A stretch of 64,000 bases of DNA from Glutamicibacter protophormiae (GTDB taxonomy: Bacteria; Actinomycetota; Actinomycetes; Actinomycetales; Micrococcaceae), in contig NZ_BMPH01000011.1 in NCBI RefSeq assembly GCF_014647495.1, positions 1 to 64,000 on the forward strand, read 5' to 3'. The translations under genes were made by a program, and so were the position numbers. Positions within the stretch are counted from its first letter, which is position 1; every line of letters begins with the position of its first letter. Below, one piece after another: positions 9,264-18,405 of the stretch. Under the pieces are notes generated by a model that did not search any database, was not told where the DNA came from, and saw only the letters and a program-made list of their open reading frames with translations.

Positions 9264-10139
9264 ATGCTTACACAGAACTCACTTTTGCGCGCTCAAAAAC
9301 GCGCAGTCTTGTCCGTCGCCGCGCTCTCTATGGCCCTACTCACGGGCTGCACGCAGTCAATCAGCGAAGGACCCGCTGCGCAAGAAGCTGCCAGCGTCGC
9401 AGTCTTCAGCCACGTCCACGGCATGAGCGTTGACCCGGATTCCGGGCGCATCCTTTTGGCCACCCATGAGGGACTCTTCGATGCCACAGCTGACGAACCG
9501 CAGAAAATCGGGCCCACCATTGACCTGATGGGATTCGCCACCGCCGGAAAAGACGAGTATTACGCTTCCGGGCACCCGTCGACTGAGACCGGTCTGCCCG
9601 ACCCGGCGGGTTTGATCCGATCAACTGATGGCGGGTCCACGTGGGAACCGCTCTCTCTTCAAGGCAAATCCGATTTCCACGCCTTGGCCGTCACCGGCGA
9701 GAGCGTCATCGGTTTTGACGGCACACTGCGGGTGACCGATGACACGGTCACATGGAACACCATAGATGCCGGCATCCAGCCCTATCATCTCGCCGGAAGC
9801 CCGCTGTCCCAAGTCGTGCTGGCCACCACCGAACAAGGAGTACACCGTTCTGAAGATGGCGGGAAAACCTGGACCTTACCCCAAGACGCTCCGGTCCTGC
9901 TGCTGACCGCTGTTGCCAGCAAATCGGTCGCCGTCGGAGTGGAACCGGATGGTGCGGTGCAGCTCAGCCGCGATGCCGGACGCACTTGGCAAGAGACTGG
10001 TGGAGTCGTCACCGGGCAACCGGCTGCCATTGCCGCCACCGGCGACGATGGCGGACAGGTGCGGATCTGGGTGGCCACCAGTACGGGTATCTCACACTCC
10101 ACGGACGACGGAGCGACTTTCACCGAGAAAACCCCATGA
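9264..10139 (+). CDS. BNR/Asp-box beta-propeller lipoprotein (F510_1955-like)
   Basis: About 291 aa from the ATG at 9264, which has AAGGA six bases upstream; a TTG at 9246 is less likely. A signal peptide ends in LLTGC. The mature part has several Asp-box repeats (DGGSTWEPL, EDGGKTWTL, RDAGRTWQE, DDGATFTEK) typical of sialidase-like or YCF48-like propellers. It is found in actinobacterial metal clusters and its activity is not established. It overlaps the next gene by ATGA. Confidence 0.75.
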   Translation: MLTQNSLLRAQKRAVLSVAALSMALLTGCTQSISEGPAAQEAASVAVFSHVHGMSVDPDSGRILLATHEGLFDATADEPQKIGPTIDLMGFATAGKDEYYASGHPSTETGLPDPAGLIRSTDGGSTWEPLSLQGKSDFHALAVTGESVIGFDGTLRVTDDTVTWNTIDAGIQPYHLAGSPLSQVVLATTEQGVHRSEDGGKTWTLPQDAPVLLLTAVASKSVAVGVEPDGAVQLSRDAGRTWQETGGVVTGQPAAIAATGDDGGQVRIWVATSTGISHSTDDGATFTEKTP

Positions 10140-10813
10140 GCCGAATAACCTCAAAGAATCCCGGCACCGGCTCACCTGTCGTCATCAGAGATGCCACAGA
10201 ACAAGACCTGAGCAGGATGGCCTCGGACATGATCCGCTACCTTCCAGATGGATTATTCCCCCACTTAGGAAACCACTTCGTACGTCGTTGGATGAAAACG
10301 TTCCTCACCGAACGATTCGGGATTGCCCTTGTCGCCGTGAGTGACGATGAACAGCCAATAGGCTTCCTAATTGGCTCGACCAACCAAGTCCGCCACATCG
10401 CTGACGTACTTGCCAACCAGAAGTGGGGACTTCTCCTCTCGGGTCTCGCGGCGCTCTCCATCCGGCCACGTGTACTTCTTCATTTTCTGGGCACCCGCGC
10501 ACGTCCCTACGCCCGTCGTCTGCTAGGACGCACCGCTAGCCCGGTATCCAGCGACAGAGTGATACCGTCGCCTGCTGTCATTACATCACTTGTGGTGTTG
10601 CCAGATCGGCGTGGTGAAGGAATAGGCGTCTTTCTGATGGACGCATTCCTTAAACGTGCAACAGCGGACCATGCCAGGTTGGCCGAGCTCGCCACCGCGG
10701 CCGGTGCCAACGGGGCAGGTAAATTCTATGAGAAGCACGGTTGGACATGCGTCGAGCAGCGATTCTCCAAGGATGGAATGGCAACCAGTATCTACCACCG
10801 CTATCTTCAGTAA
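10136..10813 (+). CDS. GNAT family N-acetyltransferase
   Basis: About 225 aa from the ATG at 10136, whose ATGA overlap with the preceding stop indicates coupling. The acetyl-CoA loop is visible as SLVVLPDRRGEGIGVFLMDAFL, followed by AGANGAGKFYEKHGW near the C-terminus, the normal GNAT end. A central hydrophobic stretch (GLLLSGLAALSIRPRVLLHFLG) is unusual for a soluble GNAT and could contact the membrane. The substrate is unknown. Confidence 0.75.
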   Translation: MSRITSKNPGTGSPVVIRDATEQDLSRMASDMIRYLPDGLFPHLGNHFVRRWMKTFLTERFGIALVAVSDDEQPIGFLIGSTNQVRHIADVLANQKWGLLLSGLAALSIRPRVLLHFLGTRARPYARRLLGRTASPVSSDRVIPSPAVITSLVVLPDRRGEGIGVFLMDAFLKRATADHARLAELATAAGANGAGKFYEKHGWTCVEQRFSKDGMATSIYHRYLQ

Positions 10814-11097
10814 CCGGAAATGTAGGCTTCGGCCGGATCAACGACCCGCCGAACATCGGTCACGATCTCTAATCACCGCAGGTTAGCTCTTAGGCACCGT
10901 GTTCCTCCAAGATCAAAGAGCTAGGAGTCGAAATACCAGACGGCGGCCAGCGGCATTGCAGACACGGCGGACCGCCAAAGCGGCATGAGGCTGCGTAAAA
11001 ACCGTAATCCGTTGGATTGACTGCGTGCCACGAGCTGGCCGCCATCCTCTATTTTCCTATGCTCCCCCAAGACTCACACTTCATAAAGGACTGCTTC

Positions 11098-12624
11098 ATG
11101 ACTTACCAATTCAACCGACGTTCCTTCCTTGGACTGTCCATTGCCACGACCGCAGCTGCTGCCCTAAGCGCCTGCGCACCCAAGGCCCAGAACTCCACCG
11201 GGGTGTCCCGAGTCCTGCCCACCGACCCGCTCATCGCAGAAGTCGAAAACCTGCGCCCCAGTACCGGAAAGACGGTCACGAAAACGCTGAAGGCAGAGTC
11301 GATAAGCACGGCAATGGCCGGAGAGAAGATCACTACATGGGGATACGACAAGAAGCTGGTCGCCCCCACACTACGTGGCATGGTCGGTGACCAGCTCAAT
11401 CTGAATCTCACCAATGAGCTTCCTGAATCCACCAGCATCCACTGGCACGGTCTTGCCTTACGCAACAACGCCGACGGCGTGCCTGGACTCACACAGGAGG
11501 CAGTGGAGACCGCGACCAGTTATTCCTATGACTTCAAGTTGGCACATCCCGGCACGTATTGGTATCACTCCCACGTCGAGATGCAGCGCGAACGCGCCCT
11601 CTATGGCGCTCTGATCATTGATGATCCGCAAGAACCATTGCAGTACGACAAGGAGTGGGTGATCGTCTTGGATGACTGGCTTGATGGTGTCACCGGAACG
11701 CCTGATGAAGCGATGAAGGAGCTCGCTAAGGGAATGGCTCCGATGAGTGGAATGAGCCACGGTAGCGAAGACGGCGGCATGGTGATGGGCCATATGCTCA
11801 TGGGTGCAACCAGCGATTTTTTGGGCGGAGATGCCGGTGACGTGGCCTATCCGTTGCACTTGTTCAACGGCACCACCATCGAAAAACCCGAGGTTTTTAT
11901 GGCACAACCCGGGGATCGAGTTCGATTGCGTATTATCAACGCCGCGGGCGACACTGCCTACCGGGTCGGAGTTCCGAAACAGAAACTTATCGTGACCCAT
12001 ACCGATGGATTCCCGGTCGTTCACGCTGAGGTTGACGCCGTCGTCTTGGGCATGGGAGAGCGCATCGACGCGCTTTTGACGATCCAAGATGGTTTCACAC
12101 CGTTGTTGGCCTTGGCCGAAGGGAAAGCCCAAATGGCCTACGGTCTCATTGCAACCGGGACAGGGACGGCCCCAAGAAAGGGTGATCTCCCGACGGCCTT
12201 GACCGGAGAGATCGTTGACGGTGGACAGCTCACCGCCGACCCTTCCGTGAATCTTGCGGTCAAGACGCCGGACCAAGTCCACGAGCTGCGGTTGACCGGC
12301 GGAATGGAGGACTACGACTGGGGCATCAACGGCCATCGTTTCGACATGGCCAAGCCATTTGAGCATACCTTTGATCTGAAAGAAGGACAGCGCGTGGAAG
12401 TGAAATTCATCAACGACACCGACATGTGGCACCCGATGCACATCCACGGCCATACCTTCCAAATCGGGCAGTCCGGGGCACGAAAGGACACCGTGATTGT
12501 CCGTCCACGGGAAACTGTCACCGTCCAATTTGATGCCGATAACCCGGGCCAATGGCTCACACATTGCCACAATGCTTATCATGCGGAACGCGGCATGATG
12601 GGAGTATTCTCCTACGTCAAGTAG
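11098..12624 (+). CDS. multicopper oxidase (CueO/laccase-like), Tat-exported
   Basis: About 508 aa from the ATG at 11098 (AAAGGA upstream). The N-terminus has a twin-arginine signal RRSFLGL and a following lipobox SAC, suggesting Tat export and lipid anchoring. All four copper motifs are present: HWHG (115-118), WYHSH (155-159), HPMHIHGH (near 445) and HCHxxxH ending in GMM (near 489). A Met/His-rich insert (MAPMSGMSHGSEDGGMVMGHM) resembles CueO copper-binding inserts. It probably oxidises Cu(I) to Cu(II) outside the cell. Confidence 0.9.
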   Translation: MTYQFNRRSFLGLSIATTAAAALSACAPKAQNSTGVSRVLPTDPLIAEVENLRPSTGKTVTKTLKAESISTAMAGEKITTWGYDKKLVAPTLRGMVGDQLNLNLTNELPESTSIHWHGLALRNNADGVPGLTQEAVETATSYSYDFKLAHPGTYWYHSHVEMQRERALYGALIIDDPQEPLQYDKEWVIVLDDWLDGVTGTPDEAMKELAKGMAPMSGMSHGSEDGGMVMGHMLMGATSDFLGGDAGDVAYPLHLFNGTTIEKPEVFMAQPGDRVRLRIINAAGDTAYRVGVPKQKLIVTHTDGFPVVHAEVDAVVLGMGERIDALLTIQDGFTPLLALAEGKAQMAYGLIATGTGTAPRKGDLPTALTGEIVDGGQLTADPSVNLAVKTPDQVHELRLTGGMEDYDWGINGHRFDMAKPFEHTFDLKEGQRVEVKFINDTDMWHPMHIHGHTFQIGQSGARKDTVIVRPRETVTVQFDADNPGQWLTHCHNAYHAERGMMGVFSYVK

Positions 12625-12728
12625 CTCACGAAACCATGGGCATGTGCATAAATCCAGTTCTACAACCATGTATAAACCGGCGCCGATCTCACAAACCGTC
12701 TCTGCAAACTTCTCAGGAGTCTGACAAC

Positions 12729-13079
12729 ATGAAAACCCTCAGCGAGTCCCACGCACAGCGCTTGGGACGGCGTACCTGCTTGCGCGCCGGCATGCTTGCT
12801 GCCTTAGTTAAAGTGAAGGCCGAATTTATCGGCATCAATATCCGTGACGAGAAAGAAGCCGCACAAGCCTTCGAGCGCATTTTCGGGATCTCATACCCAT
12901 CGGTGCAAGACACCCAAGGTGAAATCCGGCTGGCTATGACCCAATATGTCCCATTGCAGGCAGTGCCCACCACGCTGGTGCTCGACAAACAGGGACGGGT
13001 CGCGTCACGTGTCCTTGGAGCGGCCGAAAAGGCCACGCTTAAGGCCCTGATAGATACCTCCCTTCAGGAGTCGCTGTGA
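12729..13079 (+). pseudogene. TlpA-like thioredoxin-fold protein with CXXC region deleted
   Basis: A 116-aa product begins like an exported TlpA protein (RRTCLRAGMLAAL) and then jumps to the middle of the thioredoxin fold (KAEFIGINIRDEKEAAQAFERIFGISYPSV), ending normally with the cis-proline region QAVPTTLVLDKQGRV. The lipobox, the first beta-alpha unit and the WCxxC redox site, perhaps 70 residues, are missing while the frame is kept. It cannot act as a thiol oxidoreductase. It overlaps ccdA, its usual partner, by a few bases. Confidence 0.7.
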
Positions 13080-13870
13080 TGAATTTGCCGCTCACCACCA
13101 CCTTGGCAATTTCGGTCCAGAGCAACCCTTTTGCTGAGGTTATCCAAGATGGATCCTTGCTGCTTGCGGTTCCCGTGGCGGTCCTTGCCGGCCTCGTCTC
13201 GTTTCTGTCGCCGTGCGTTCTTCCTTTGGTTCCGGGTTATCTTGGCTACGTGACTGGGCTATCTGGTGCTGATCTCGTCGAGCAGAAACGTGGCCGCATG
13301 GTCGCGGGTATTGCTCTGTTCATCCTCGGATTCACTGCCGTCTTCGTGCTCGCCGGAGTGGTCTTTTCTCAAATCGCCGCATGGATGCGGTTCGAAGGTG
13401 CCTGGGTCACTCAGCTTCTCGGTGTGGTGGTGATTTTCATGGGCATTGTGTTCATGGGTGGATTTTCTTTCATGCAACGCGACGCGAAGATGCACCGCAA
13501 ACCACCGGCTGGCTTGTGGGGTGCCCCGGTATTGGGTGTGACCTTCGGGCTTGGTTGGGCACCTTGTATCGGACCCACACTTGCCGCAGTGTTGGCAATG
13601 AGTACCGGCCTTGACCCCAACCCTGCGAAGGGCGCCTTACTGACATTCTTCTATTGCATGGGGCTGGGGCTGCCATTCCTTTTCATCGCAGTGGGGTTGC
13701 GACGCGGAATGGGTGCCATGAAGTTCCTGCGTCGGCACCAGCTATCGATCATGCGCGCGGGCGGCGGCATCTTGATTCTTCTTGGAATTCTGATGGCCAC
13801 CGGCCTGTGGGGCTCCTGGGTGACGCAATTGCAGGACTGGTTCGCCAATGAGATCAGGTTGCCCATCTAA
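13079..13870 (+). CDS. ccdA: cytochrome c biogenesis protein CcdA
   Basis: A 263-aa polytopic membrane protein that passes electrons from cytosolic thioredoxin to extracytoplasmic thiol proteins. The two halves carry the conserved cysteines in SPCVLPLVPGYLGY and LGWAPCIGPTLA, so the redox pair is intact. I chose the ATG at 13079, which has AGGAG upstream; a GTG at 13076 is possible. It overlaps the truncated TlpA-like gene, so this intact carrier has lost its encoded partner. A role in maturing exported copper proteins is likely. Confidence 0.9.
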   Translation: MNLPLTTTLAISVQSNPFAEVIQDGSLLLAVPVAVLAGLVSFLSPCVLPLVPGYLGYVTGLSGADLVEQKRGRMVAGIALFILGFTAVFVLAGVVFSQIAAWMRFEGAWVTQLLGVVVIFMGIVFMGGFSFMQRDAKMHRKPPAGLWGAPVLGVTFGLGWAPCIGPTLAAVLAMSTGLDPNPAKGALLTFFYCMGLGLPFLFIAVGLRRGMGAMKFLRRHQLSIMRAGGGILILLGILMATGLWGSWVTQLQDWFANEIRLPI

Positions 13871-14192
13871 TGGCACAAAAGATGTAATGGTCACAGCTAC
13901 TGCCTGGACAGGCATGTGGCACTCGCTCTGAACACAGCCCACCAGCGTGTATACCGACACTCTGCTGCTGAACCGTCGCTGTAGCTAGGCATAGTTCTTC
14001 TCCGGCACTTGGTAAACCCAGAATCGGCGACAAAGTATTGGTTACTAATCTTTTCCGATGAGGCCAGAGCCGTCCAGATATGGCCGAGTCGCTGTGATTG
14101 TTACCCGAAGATGCTGCGGTGAACCACAGCCGGTCACCCTCGGATTCCTCCATGGATTCACCGAATCTCAAGCAAGAAATAACAACCACCTT
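13871..14192. other. intergenic region after ccdA
   Basis: About 320 bases with no supported gene on either strand. It separates the copper island from the UmuC-containing gene. Confidence 0.4.
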
Positions 14193-14233
14193 ATGGGTAG
14201 GCACCTCGCGAAGAGTTCGAGGTGGCTACCCAT
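14193..14233 (+). terminator. rho-independent terminator after the copper island
   Basis: The arms ATGGGTAG-CACCTCG and CGAGGTG-CTACCCAT pair almost perfectly around a loop of about 9 nt and are followed by TTATTTAT. It probably ends the long copper transcript. Confidence 0.75.
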
Positions 14234-14361
14234 TTATTTATCCAAACTGTCAAACCTATGTTCTATATTTTAAGAAACCAATTCGCTTAGATAGATCATG
14301 GGTTCAATAAAGGTGTCATTGGGTCAACTCTTCTTAGCGAATATCCACGAAAGTGATACCG

Positions 14362-15861
14362 ATGGTTACCAACATAGACTCCCCCACCCCGGCACAGCGG
14401 GGCGAATACATCGCTCACGTGGATGTGAACAGCTTCTATGTCTCCTGCGAACGGGTCTTTGACCCGAAGCTCGATGCCCGCCCGGTGATCGTGCTATCCA
14501 ATAATGATGGCTGCGCGGTCGCGCGCAGCAGCGAAGCCAAAACCCTGGGCGTTGAGATGGGTGCGCCCTGGTTCAAACTCGCGGCCGACGCTGAGCGTCT
14601 CGGGCTGGTTGCGAAGTCCTCTAATTACGAGCTGTACGGGGAAATGTCGACCCGCGTCATGAAGCTTTTAGGCCGTTTCTCGGCGTGGGTGGAGGTCTAT
14701 TCCATTGACGAGGCGTTCCTGGGCGTCTCCGGCACCCTGGATGAGCTGCAAGCCCTCGGTGAGCGGATCAAAGCTGAGGTGTTCTGGCTGACCGGGCTGC
14801 CGGTCTGCGTGGGGATCGCCAAGTCCAAAACCTTGGCGAAAATGGCGAACAAGACCGCCAAGCACCTCAAGGAACTGGCGGGAGTGTGCGTGTGGGATCG
14901 TGCCCCAGCACAGACCACCGAGAACTTGCTGGCGCGTCTGCCAGCGGTGGAGGTGTGGGGTATCGGCCCCAGGCTAACCAAACGACTGCGCGGGTTAGGG
15001 ATCTGGACGGCTAAAGACCTCCGGGATGCGAACGAGGTGCGGATCAGGGATAAGTTCTACATTGTGCAGATGCGCACCGTTTTAGAGCTGCGCGGAATTC
15101 CCTGCATTCCGATGGAAGAAGAACGGGTGATCAAGGATCAGTTGATCCTCTCCCGCAGCTTCTCCGATCCGATCACTGACAGGGTGGGGATGGAGCAGGT
15201 GATGGGGATTTATGCGCAGCAAGCCTCCGCACGTCTGCACAAGCTTTCAGCCCCACTGTTTCCAACGGGAACGATCCACTTCACAATAGTTGCCATGGAC
15301 TATGACAACCCGCTGATCCTCAAAGATGTCGCTGCATGGCGTGCCTGGCTTGACGAGAATGAAGAAACCAGCGACGGAGTGTGGCTGCTCGTAGCCAAGA
15401 AGGGCACCACCGAACCAACATCCCTGATGGTTGCCGACGCGCTGCAAGAAGAATTGTGCAGCGGATGGATCGACGGTCAGCGCCGCAGCCGCGACGAAGC
15501 AACATTCCTGCAGCGCTACACTCCCCGCCGCAAGGCGTCAGTCTGGTCGGAGAAAAACACGCAATTCGTGGCAGCGCTGATCGAGCAGGGCAGGATGCGC
15601 CCACACGGACAGCTAGAGATCGACAAGGCGAAGGCCGACGGCAGGTGGAACCGCGCCTACCAAGGGCAAGCGACGGCTCAGGTTCCCGAGGACCTGCAAC
15701 GCGCCTTGGATGCGCAGCCGTCTGCCAAAGCCGCCTTCGAAACGCTGAAATCCCAGCCGCGCTATCACATCCTGCATCAGCTGATGATTGCCAAGACCGA
15801 GAAGACCAGAGCTGCGCGCATCGCACGTTTTATTGCGCAATTGGGCGAAGAGTCCGAGTGA
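14362..15861 (+). CDS. chimeric gene: Y-family polymerase UmuC (truncated) fused to YdeI/OmdA-family protein
   Basis: A single 499-codon frame. Residues ~16-300 match Umu[16 protein letters not shown] with catalytic Asp21, [17 protein letters not shown] near 113-119, the helix-hairpin-helix region and the first part of the little finger (YAQQASARL). The remaining little finger and beta-clamp tail are missing. From about residue 312 (Met at 15295) it matches a full-length YdeI/OmdA protein: [47 protein letters not shown] and a final ARRIARF-type helix. The junction is near 15245-15290. Start ATG 14362 is favoured by GAAAGTGA; GTG 14353 is possible. The polymerase half is probably inactive. No umuD is nearby. 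Confidence 0.75.
   Translation: MVTNIDSPTPAQRGEYIAHVDVNSFYVSCERVFDPKLDARPVIVLSNNDGCAVARSSEAKTLGVEMGAPWFKLAADAERLGLVAKSSNYELYGEMSTRVMKLLGRFSAWVEVYSIDEAFLGVSGTLDELQALGERIKAEVFWLTGLPVCVGIAKSKTLAKMANKTAKHLKELAGVCVWDRAPAQTTENLLARLPAVEVWGIGPRLTKRLRGLGIWTAKDLRDANEVRIRDKFYIVQMRTVLELRGIPCIPMEEERVIKDQLILSRSFSDPITDRVGMEQVMGIYAQQASARLHKLSAPLFPTGTIHFTIVAMDYDNPLILKDVAAWRAWLDENEETSDGVWLLVAKKGTTEPTSLMVADALQEELCSGWIDGQRRSRDEATFLQRYTPRRKASVWSEKNTQFVAALIEQGRMRPHGQLEIDKAKADGRWNRAYQGQATAQVPEDLQRALDAQPSAKAAFETLKSQPRYHILHQLMIAKTEKTRAARIARFIAQLGEESE
15295..15861 (+). other. YdeI/OmdA-family part with its own possible start
   Basis: Translation from the ATG at 15295 would give a complete 188-aa YdeI-type protein ([18 protein letters not shown] onward), the usual length for the family. 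The bases just before it (TCACAATAGTTGCC) look non-coding, with a possible -10 hexamer. The fusion with the upstream UmuC fragment may therefore be accidental, and this half may still be expressed alone. Confidence 0.55.
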
Positions 15862-15879
15862 CGCGCGCTGAATAACGAT

Positions 15880-16049
15880 GTCCAAGTATTTTCAAACGGG
15901 TTATTGGCGTCCTGACTCGGCTTCATGAAGAATTCTTTAAGTGCTCGCCACACCCGTTCCACATGCGTAGACCATGAGGAAATCGGTGAGGAAAAACAAA
16001 GGACCGTTCTAGTCGTCGGACTGTTGCTGATCCCATAATTTCGCCTCAT
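15880..16049 (-). pseudogene. possible IS630-type transposase fragment
   Basis: On the minus strand a short stretch encodes PISSWSTHVERVWRALKEFF, which resembles the last DDE segment of IS630/Tc1-like transposases (pattern SP-W-N-VE-VW--LK). No start, other catalytic motifs or terminal repeats are visible. It lies between two copies of a ydeI 3' end, consistent with mobile-element activity. Confidence 0.35.
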
Positions 16050-16165
16050 TGAAATCGCAGCCGAGGTACGACATCCTGCATCAACTGTTGATTGCCAGAA
16101 CCGAGGAAAACAGAAGCAACAGGTTGGAACGATTCGCCTCTGGATTGAATCGCGAAACCCCTTGA
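16050..16165 (+). pseudogene. decayed second copy of the ydeI-like 3' end
   Basis: DNA here aligns with about 15760-15861 at the end of the fused gene: CATCCTGCATCA is shared, and the shifted frame reads LHQLLIARTEENRSNRLERF before a stop, matching [20 protein letters not shown]. Frameshifts upstream show it is not functional. It marks a duplication or recombination scar at the edge of the accessory region. Confidence 0.65.
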
Positions 16166-16329
16166 TCAGACAAGGGTTTCACTCCGCCGTCAGCTGAACG
16201 ATTGACTTAGGTGACCTTTTCTACGAGCTGTCGAATATAGCGAGTAGACTCTGAGTTATTCAGGGGGTTGCCCCCACCGACCCGAGATGAGTTACCTCGG
16301 ATCGCCATGATTTTCGAAGGGAGTTCAGA
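16166..16329. other. promoter region of the SDR gene
   Basis: No coding sequence. GAAGGGAG lies just before the SDR ATG as its ribosome site. Confidence 0.4.
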
Positions 16330-17073
16330 ATGCAGCTTGAAGGCAAGGTCATCATTGTTACGGGTGGCGCGTCCGGCATCGGCGGGGCCATCAGCCGCGT
16401 CCTGCTCCGCCGCGGGGCCAAGGTCGTCGCAGTGGACCTCAACGCCGAAGCGGGAGCCAAGCTTAAGGAAGAAGCCGGCGATTCGCTGGCCTTCATCGCC
16501 GGCGACGTCAGCAAGCAGGAAACCGCAGATGCAGCCGTTGCCGCAGCCGTGGAGAACTTCGGCGGACTGAACGGCCTGGTCAACAACGCCCATGCTTCCC
16601 GCCAGGCACCGTTCACCGATCTGGACCAGGCTGCCTGGGATCTCTCGTTCAACACCGGCTTCCTGGCCACCCGCCAGTTCATGCTCGCCGCCTACCCGCA
16701 TCTGAAGGACAACGGCGGTTCGATTGTGAACTTCGGCTCCGGCTCGGCCATGGTGGGCCAGCCGACCCAGGCCGCCTACGCCTCGGCCAAGGAAGCCATC
16801 CGCGGCCTGTCCCGCGTGACCGCCAACGAATGGGCGGCCAACAACATCCGTGTCAACGTCGTTTCGCCAATGGCGCTGACCGACGGCGTCAAGGCCTGGA
16901 GCCAGGCCTTCCCAGACCTGTACGAGCAGTCGCTGACCAAGGTTCCGCTGGGCCGCTTCGGCGATCCGGAAACCGACGTCGCACCGGTTGTCGCATTCCT
17001 GCTTTCGGATGACGCCAAGTACGTCACCGGCCAGACTCTCATGGCAGATGGTGGTGCCAATAAGCTCTACTAA
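16330..17073 (+). CDS. SDR family oxidoreductase
   Basis: A 247-aa classical short-chain dehydrogenase. The N-terminal Rossmann motif is TGGASGIG, the NNAH segment follows (LVNNAHAS), and catalytic Ser/Tyr/Lys are in FGSGSA and AAYASAKEA. The C-terminus TGQTLMADGG is typical of the family. It uses NAD(P)H on an unknown hydroxy or keto substrate. It is monocistronic, with GAAGGGAG before the ATG and a hairpin after the stop. It is the first gene of normal high-GC character after the accessory region. Confidence 0.88.
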   Translation: MQLEGKVIIVTGGASGIGGAISRVLLRRGAKVVAVDLNAEAGAKLKEEAGDSLAFIAGDVSKQETADAAVAAAVENFGGLNGLVNNAHASRQAPFTDLDQAAWDLSFNTGFLATRQFMLAAYPHLKDNGGSIVNFGSGSAMVGQPTQAAYASAKEAIRGLSRVTANEWAANNIRVNVVSPMALTDGVKAWSQAFPDLYEQSLTKVPLGRFGDPETDVAPVVAFLLSDDAKYVTGQTLMADGGANKLY

Positions 17074-17096
17074 CCTCTAGACCTCTTTCCTACACT

Positions 17097-17127
17097 CCAG
17101 GCTCCGGGATATTGCCCCGGGGCCTGG
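17097..17127. terminator. hairpin between convergent genes
   Basis: CCAGGCTCCGGG pairs with CCCGGGGCCTGG around a short loop between two converging genes. It can serve both directions. Confidence 0.6.
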
Positions 17128-17132
17128 ACTGT

Positions 17133-17333
17133 TTAATGCCTGGCCCGAATCGACTCGGCAATCATCGCTCCCGCGTGAAGTACGGCCCCGGACACCACCA
17201 GCAGCCCGCCGCCCACCGGTTCGCCCAGCACGAAAACGACCAGGCCGATCACCAGCAGCGTCCAGCCGACAACCATTGTCGCGGTGGATCCTGCGGTGGC
17301 CTTTGTGCCGGCACGTTCTGAAGTTTGGGTCAT
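17133..17333 (-). CDS. small two-helix membrane protein
   Basis: A 66-aa protein with a polar N-terminus followed by two hydrophobic segments (MVVGWTLLVIGLVVFVLG and GGLLVVSGAVLHAGAMIA) and a basic end. No known family is recognised. It is convergent with the SDR gene and divergent from the dehydrogenase at 17479. Codon use is like its neighbours, supporting a real gene. Confidence 0.55.
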   Translation of the reverse strand: MTQTSERAGTKATAGSTATMVVGWTLLVIGLVVFVLGEPVGGGLLVVSGAVLHAGAMIAESIRARH

Positions 17334-17478
17334 GGCCAGATTCTATCCATTGGATCATTTCTATACAGTCCAATAGCTTGGAAACTTGTAGTTCAACTAC
17401 TTTGATGGTGTCCCGGCTTGTCCAGCTGCGGCCCCAGCAGACACAATAGCCAGGTACCCACCGACGATTGGAAGCTCC

Positions 17479-18405
17479 GTGACCCTGCGTGTTCTCGTCC
17501 CCTGGCAACAACTCGTCGACGGGTTGAAGCTTCCCGGAATCGAACCGATCCTCTGGCACATCAACGATGATCCGAACGATGCCCCGGAAGCCGATGTGCT
17601 GGTGACCGAACGACCGGTGAACCCCGCGTTGCGGGCCCGCGTCGCACGGGTCAAGGGCCTGAAGCACGTGCACCTCTTGTCCATCGGCTATGAGTGGGTC
17701 CTGGAGCACCTGCCACAGCAGGCCACGCTGACCAATTCCCGCGGCGCCGTGGAAGACGCCACGGCGGAGCACTGCCTGGCCCTGGTCCTGGCCAGCCTGC
17801 GCGAACTGCCCAAGGCCCTGGAACAGCAGCGGGAACGGCGCTGGGAGCGGACCTGGACTTCCTCGCTGCACGGCGCGACGGTCCTGCTGCTGGGTGCCGG
17901 GGGCGTCGGCAGCGCCATTTCCGAGCGTCTCTCCCCGTTCAAACCCGCCAAGGTCATCACGGTGGCCTCCACGCCGAGGACCCTGCCCAATGGAAAAGTC
18001 GTCCATGGGATCGACGAGGTCGAGGCACTGCTGCCGCAGGCGGACGTTGTCATAGTGGCACTGCCCCACACCACGCAAACCGAAAAGCTGGTCAATGCAG
18101 ATTTCCTTGCCCGCCTGCGCGACGGTGCCCTGCTGGTGAATATCGGCCGCGGCCCCATTGTCGACACCGACGCGCTGCTGCCGGAGCTGAACAGCGGACG
18201 CATCCGCGCCGCGCTGGATGTCACGGACCCCGAGCCTCTGCCGGCCGACCACGCGTTGTGGACCGCGCAGAACTGCATCATCACCCCGCACATGGCCGGG
18301 GACACCGGGGAGTTCCTCAAGCTGGTCAGCGAGCTGGCCATCGAACAGGTCCGCGGGATACACGCCGGCAAGAAGCCGTTCAACGTGGTGACCGACAGGA
18401 ACTAG
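17479..18405 (+). CDS. D-2-hydroxyacid dehydrogenase
   Basis: A 308-aa NAD-dependent oxidoreductase of the D-isomer-specific 2-hydroxyacid dehydrogenase family. The NAD loop is GAGGVG (LLLGAGGVGSAI). The catalytic set is seen as NIGRGPIVD (Arg), DVTDPEPLP (Glu) and ITPHMAG (His). It would reduce 2-keto acids to D-2-hydroxy acids or the reverse. The start is GTG at 17479 with TTGGAAG before it. Its 3' end overlaps the convergent oxidase gene by 4 nt. Confidence 0.85.
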   Translation: MTLRVLVPWQQLVDGLKLPGIEPILWHINDDPNDAPEADVLVTERPVNPALRARVARVKGLKHVHLLSIGYEWVLEHLPQQATLTNSRGAVEDATAEHCLALVLASLRELPKALEQQRERRWERTWTSSLHGATVLLLGAGGVGSAISERLSPFKPAKVITVASTPRTLPNGKVVHGIDEVEALLPQADVVIVALPHTTQTEKLVNADFLARLRDGALLVNIGRGPIVDTDALLPELNSGRIRAALDVTDPEPLPADHALWTAQNCIITPHMAGDTGEFLKLVSELAIEQVRGIHAGKKPFNVVTDRN

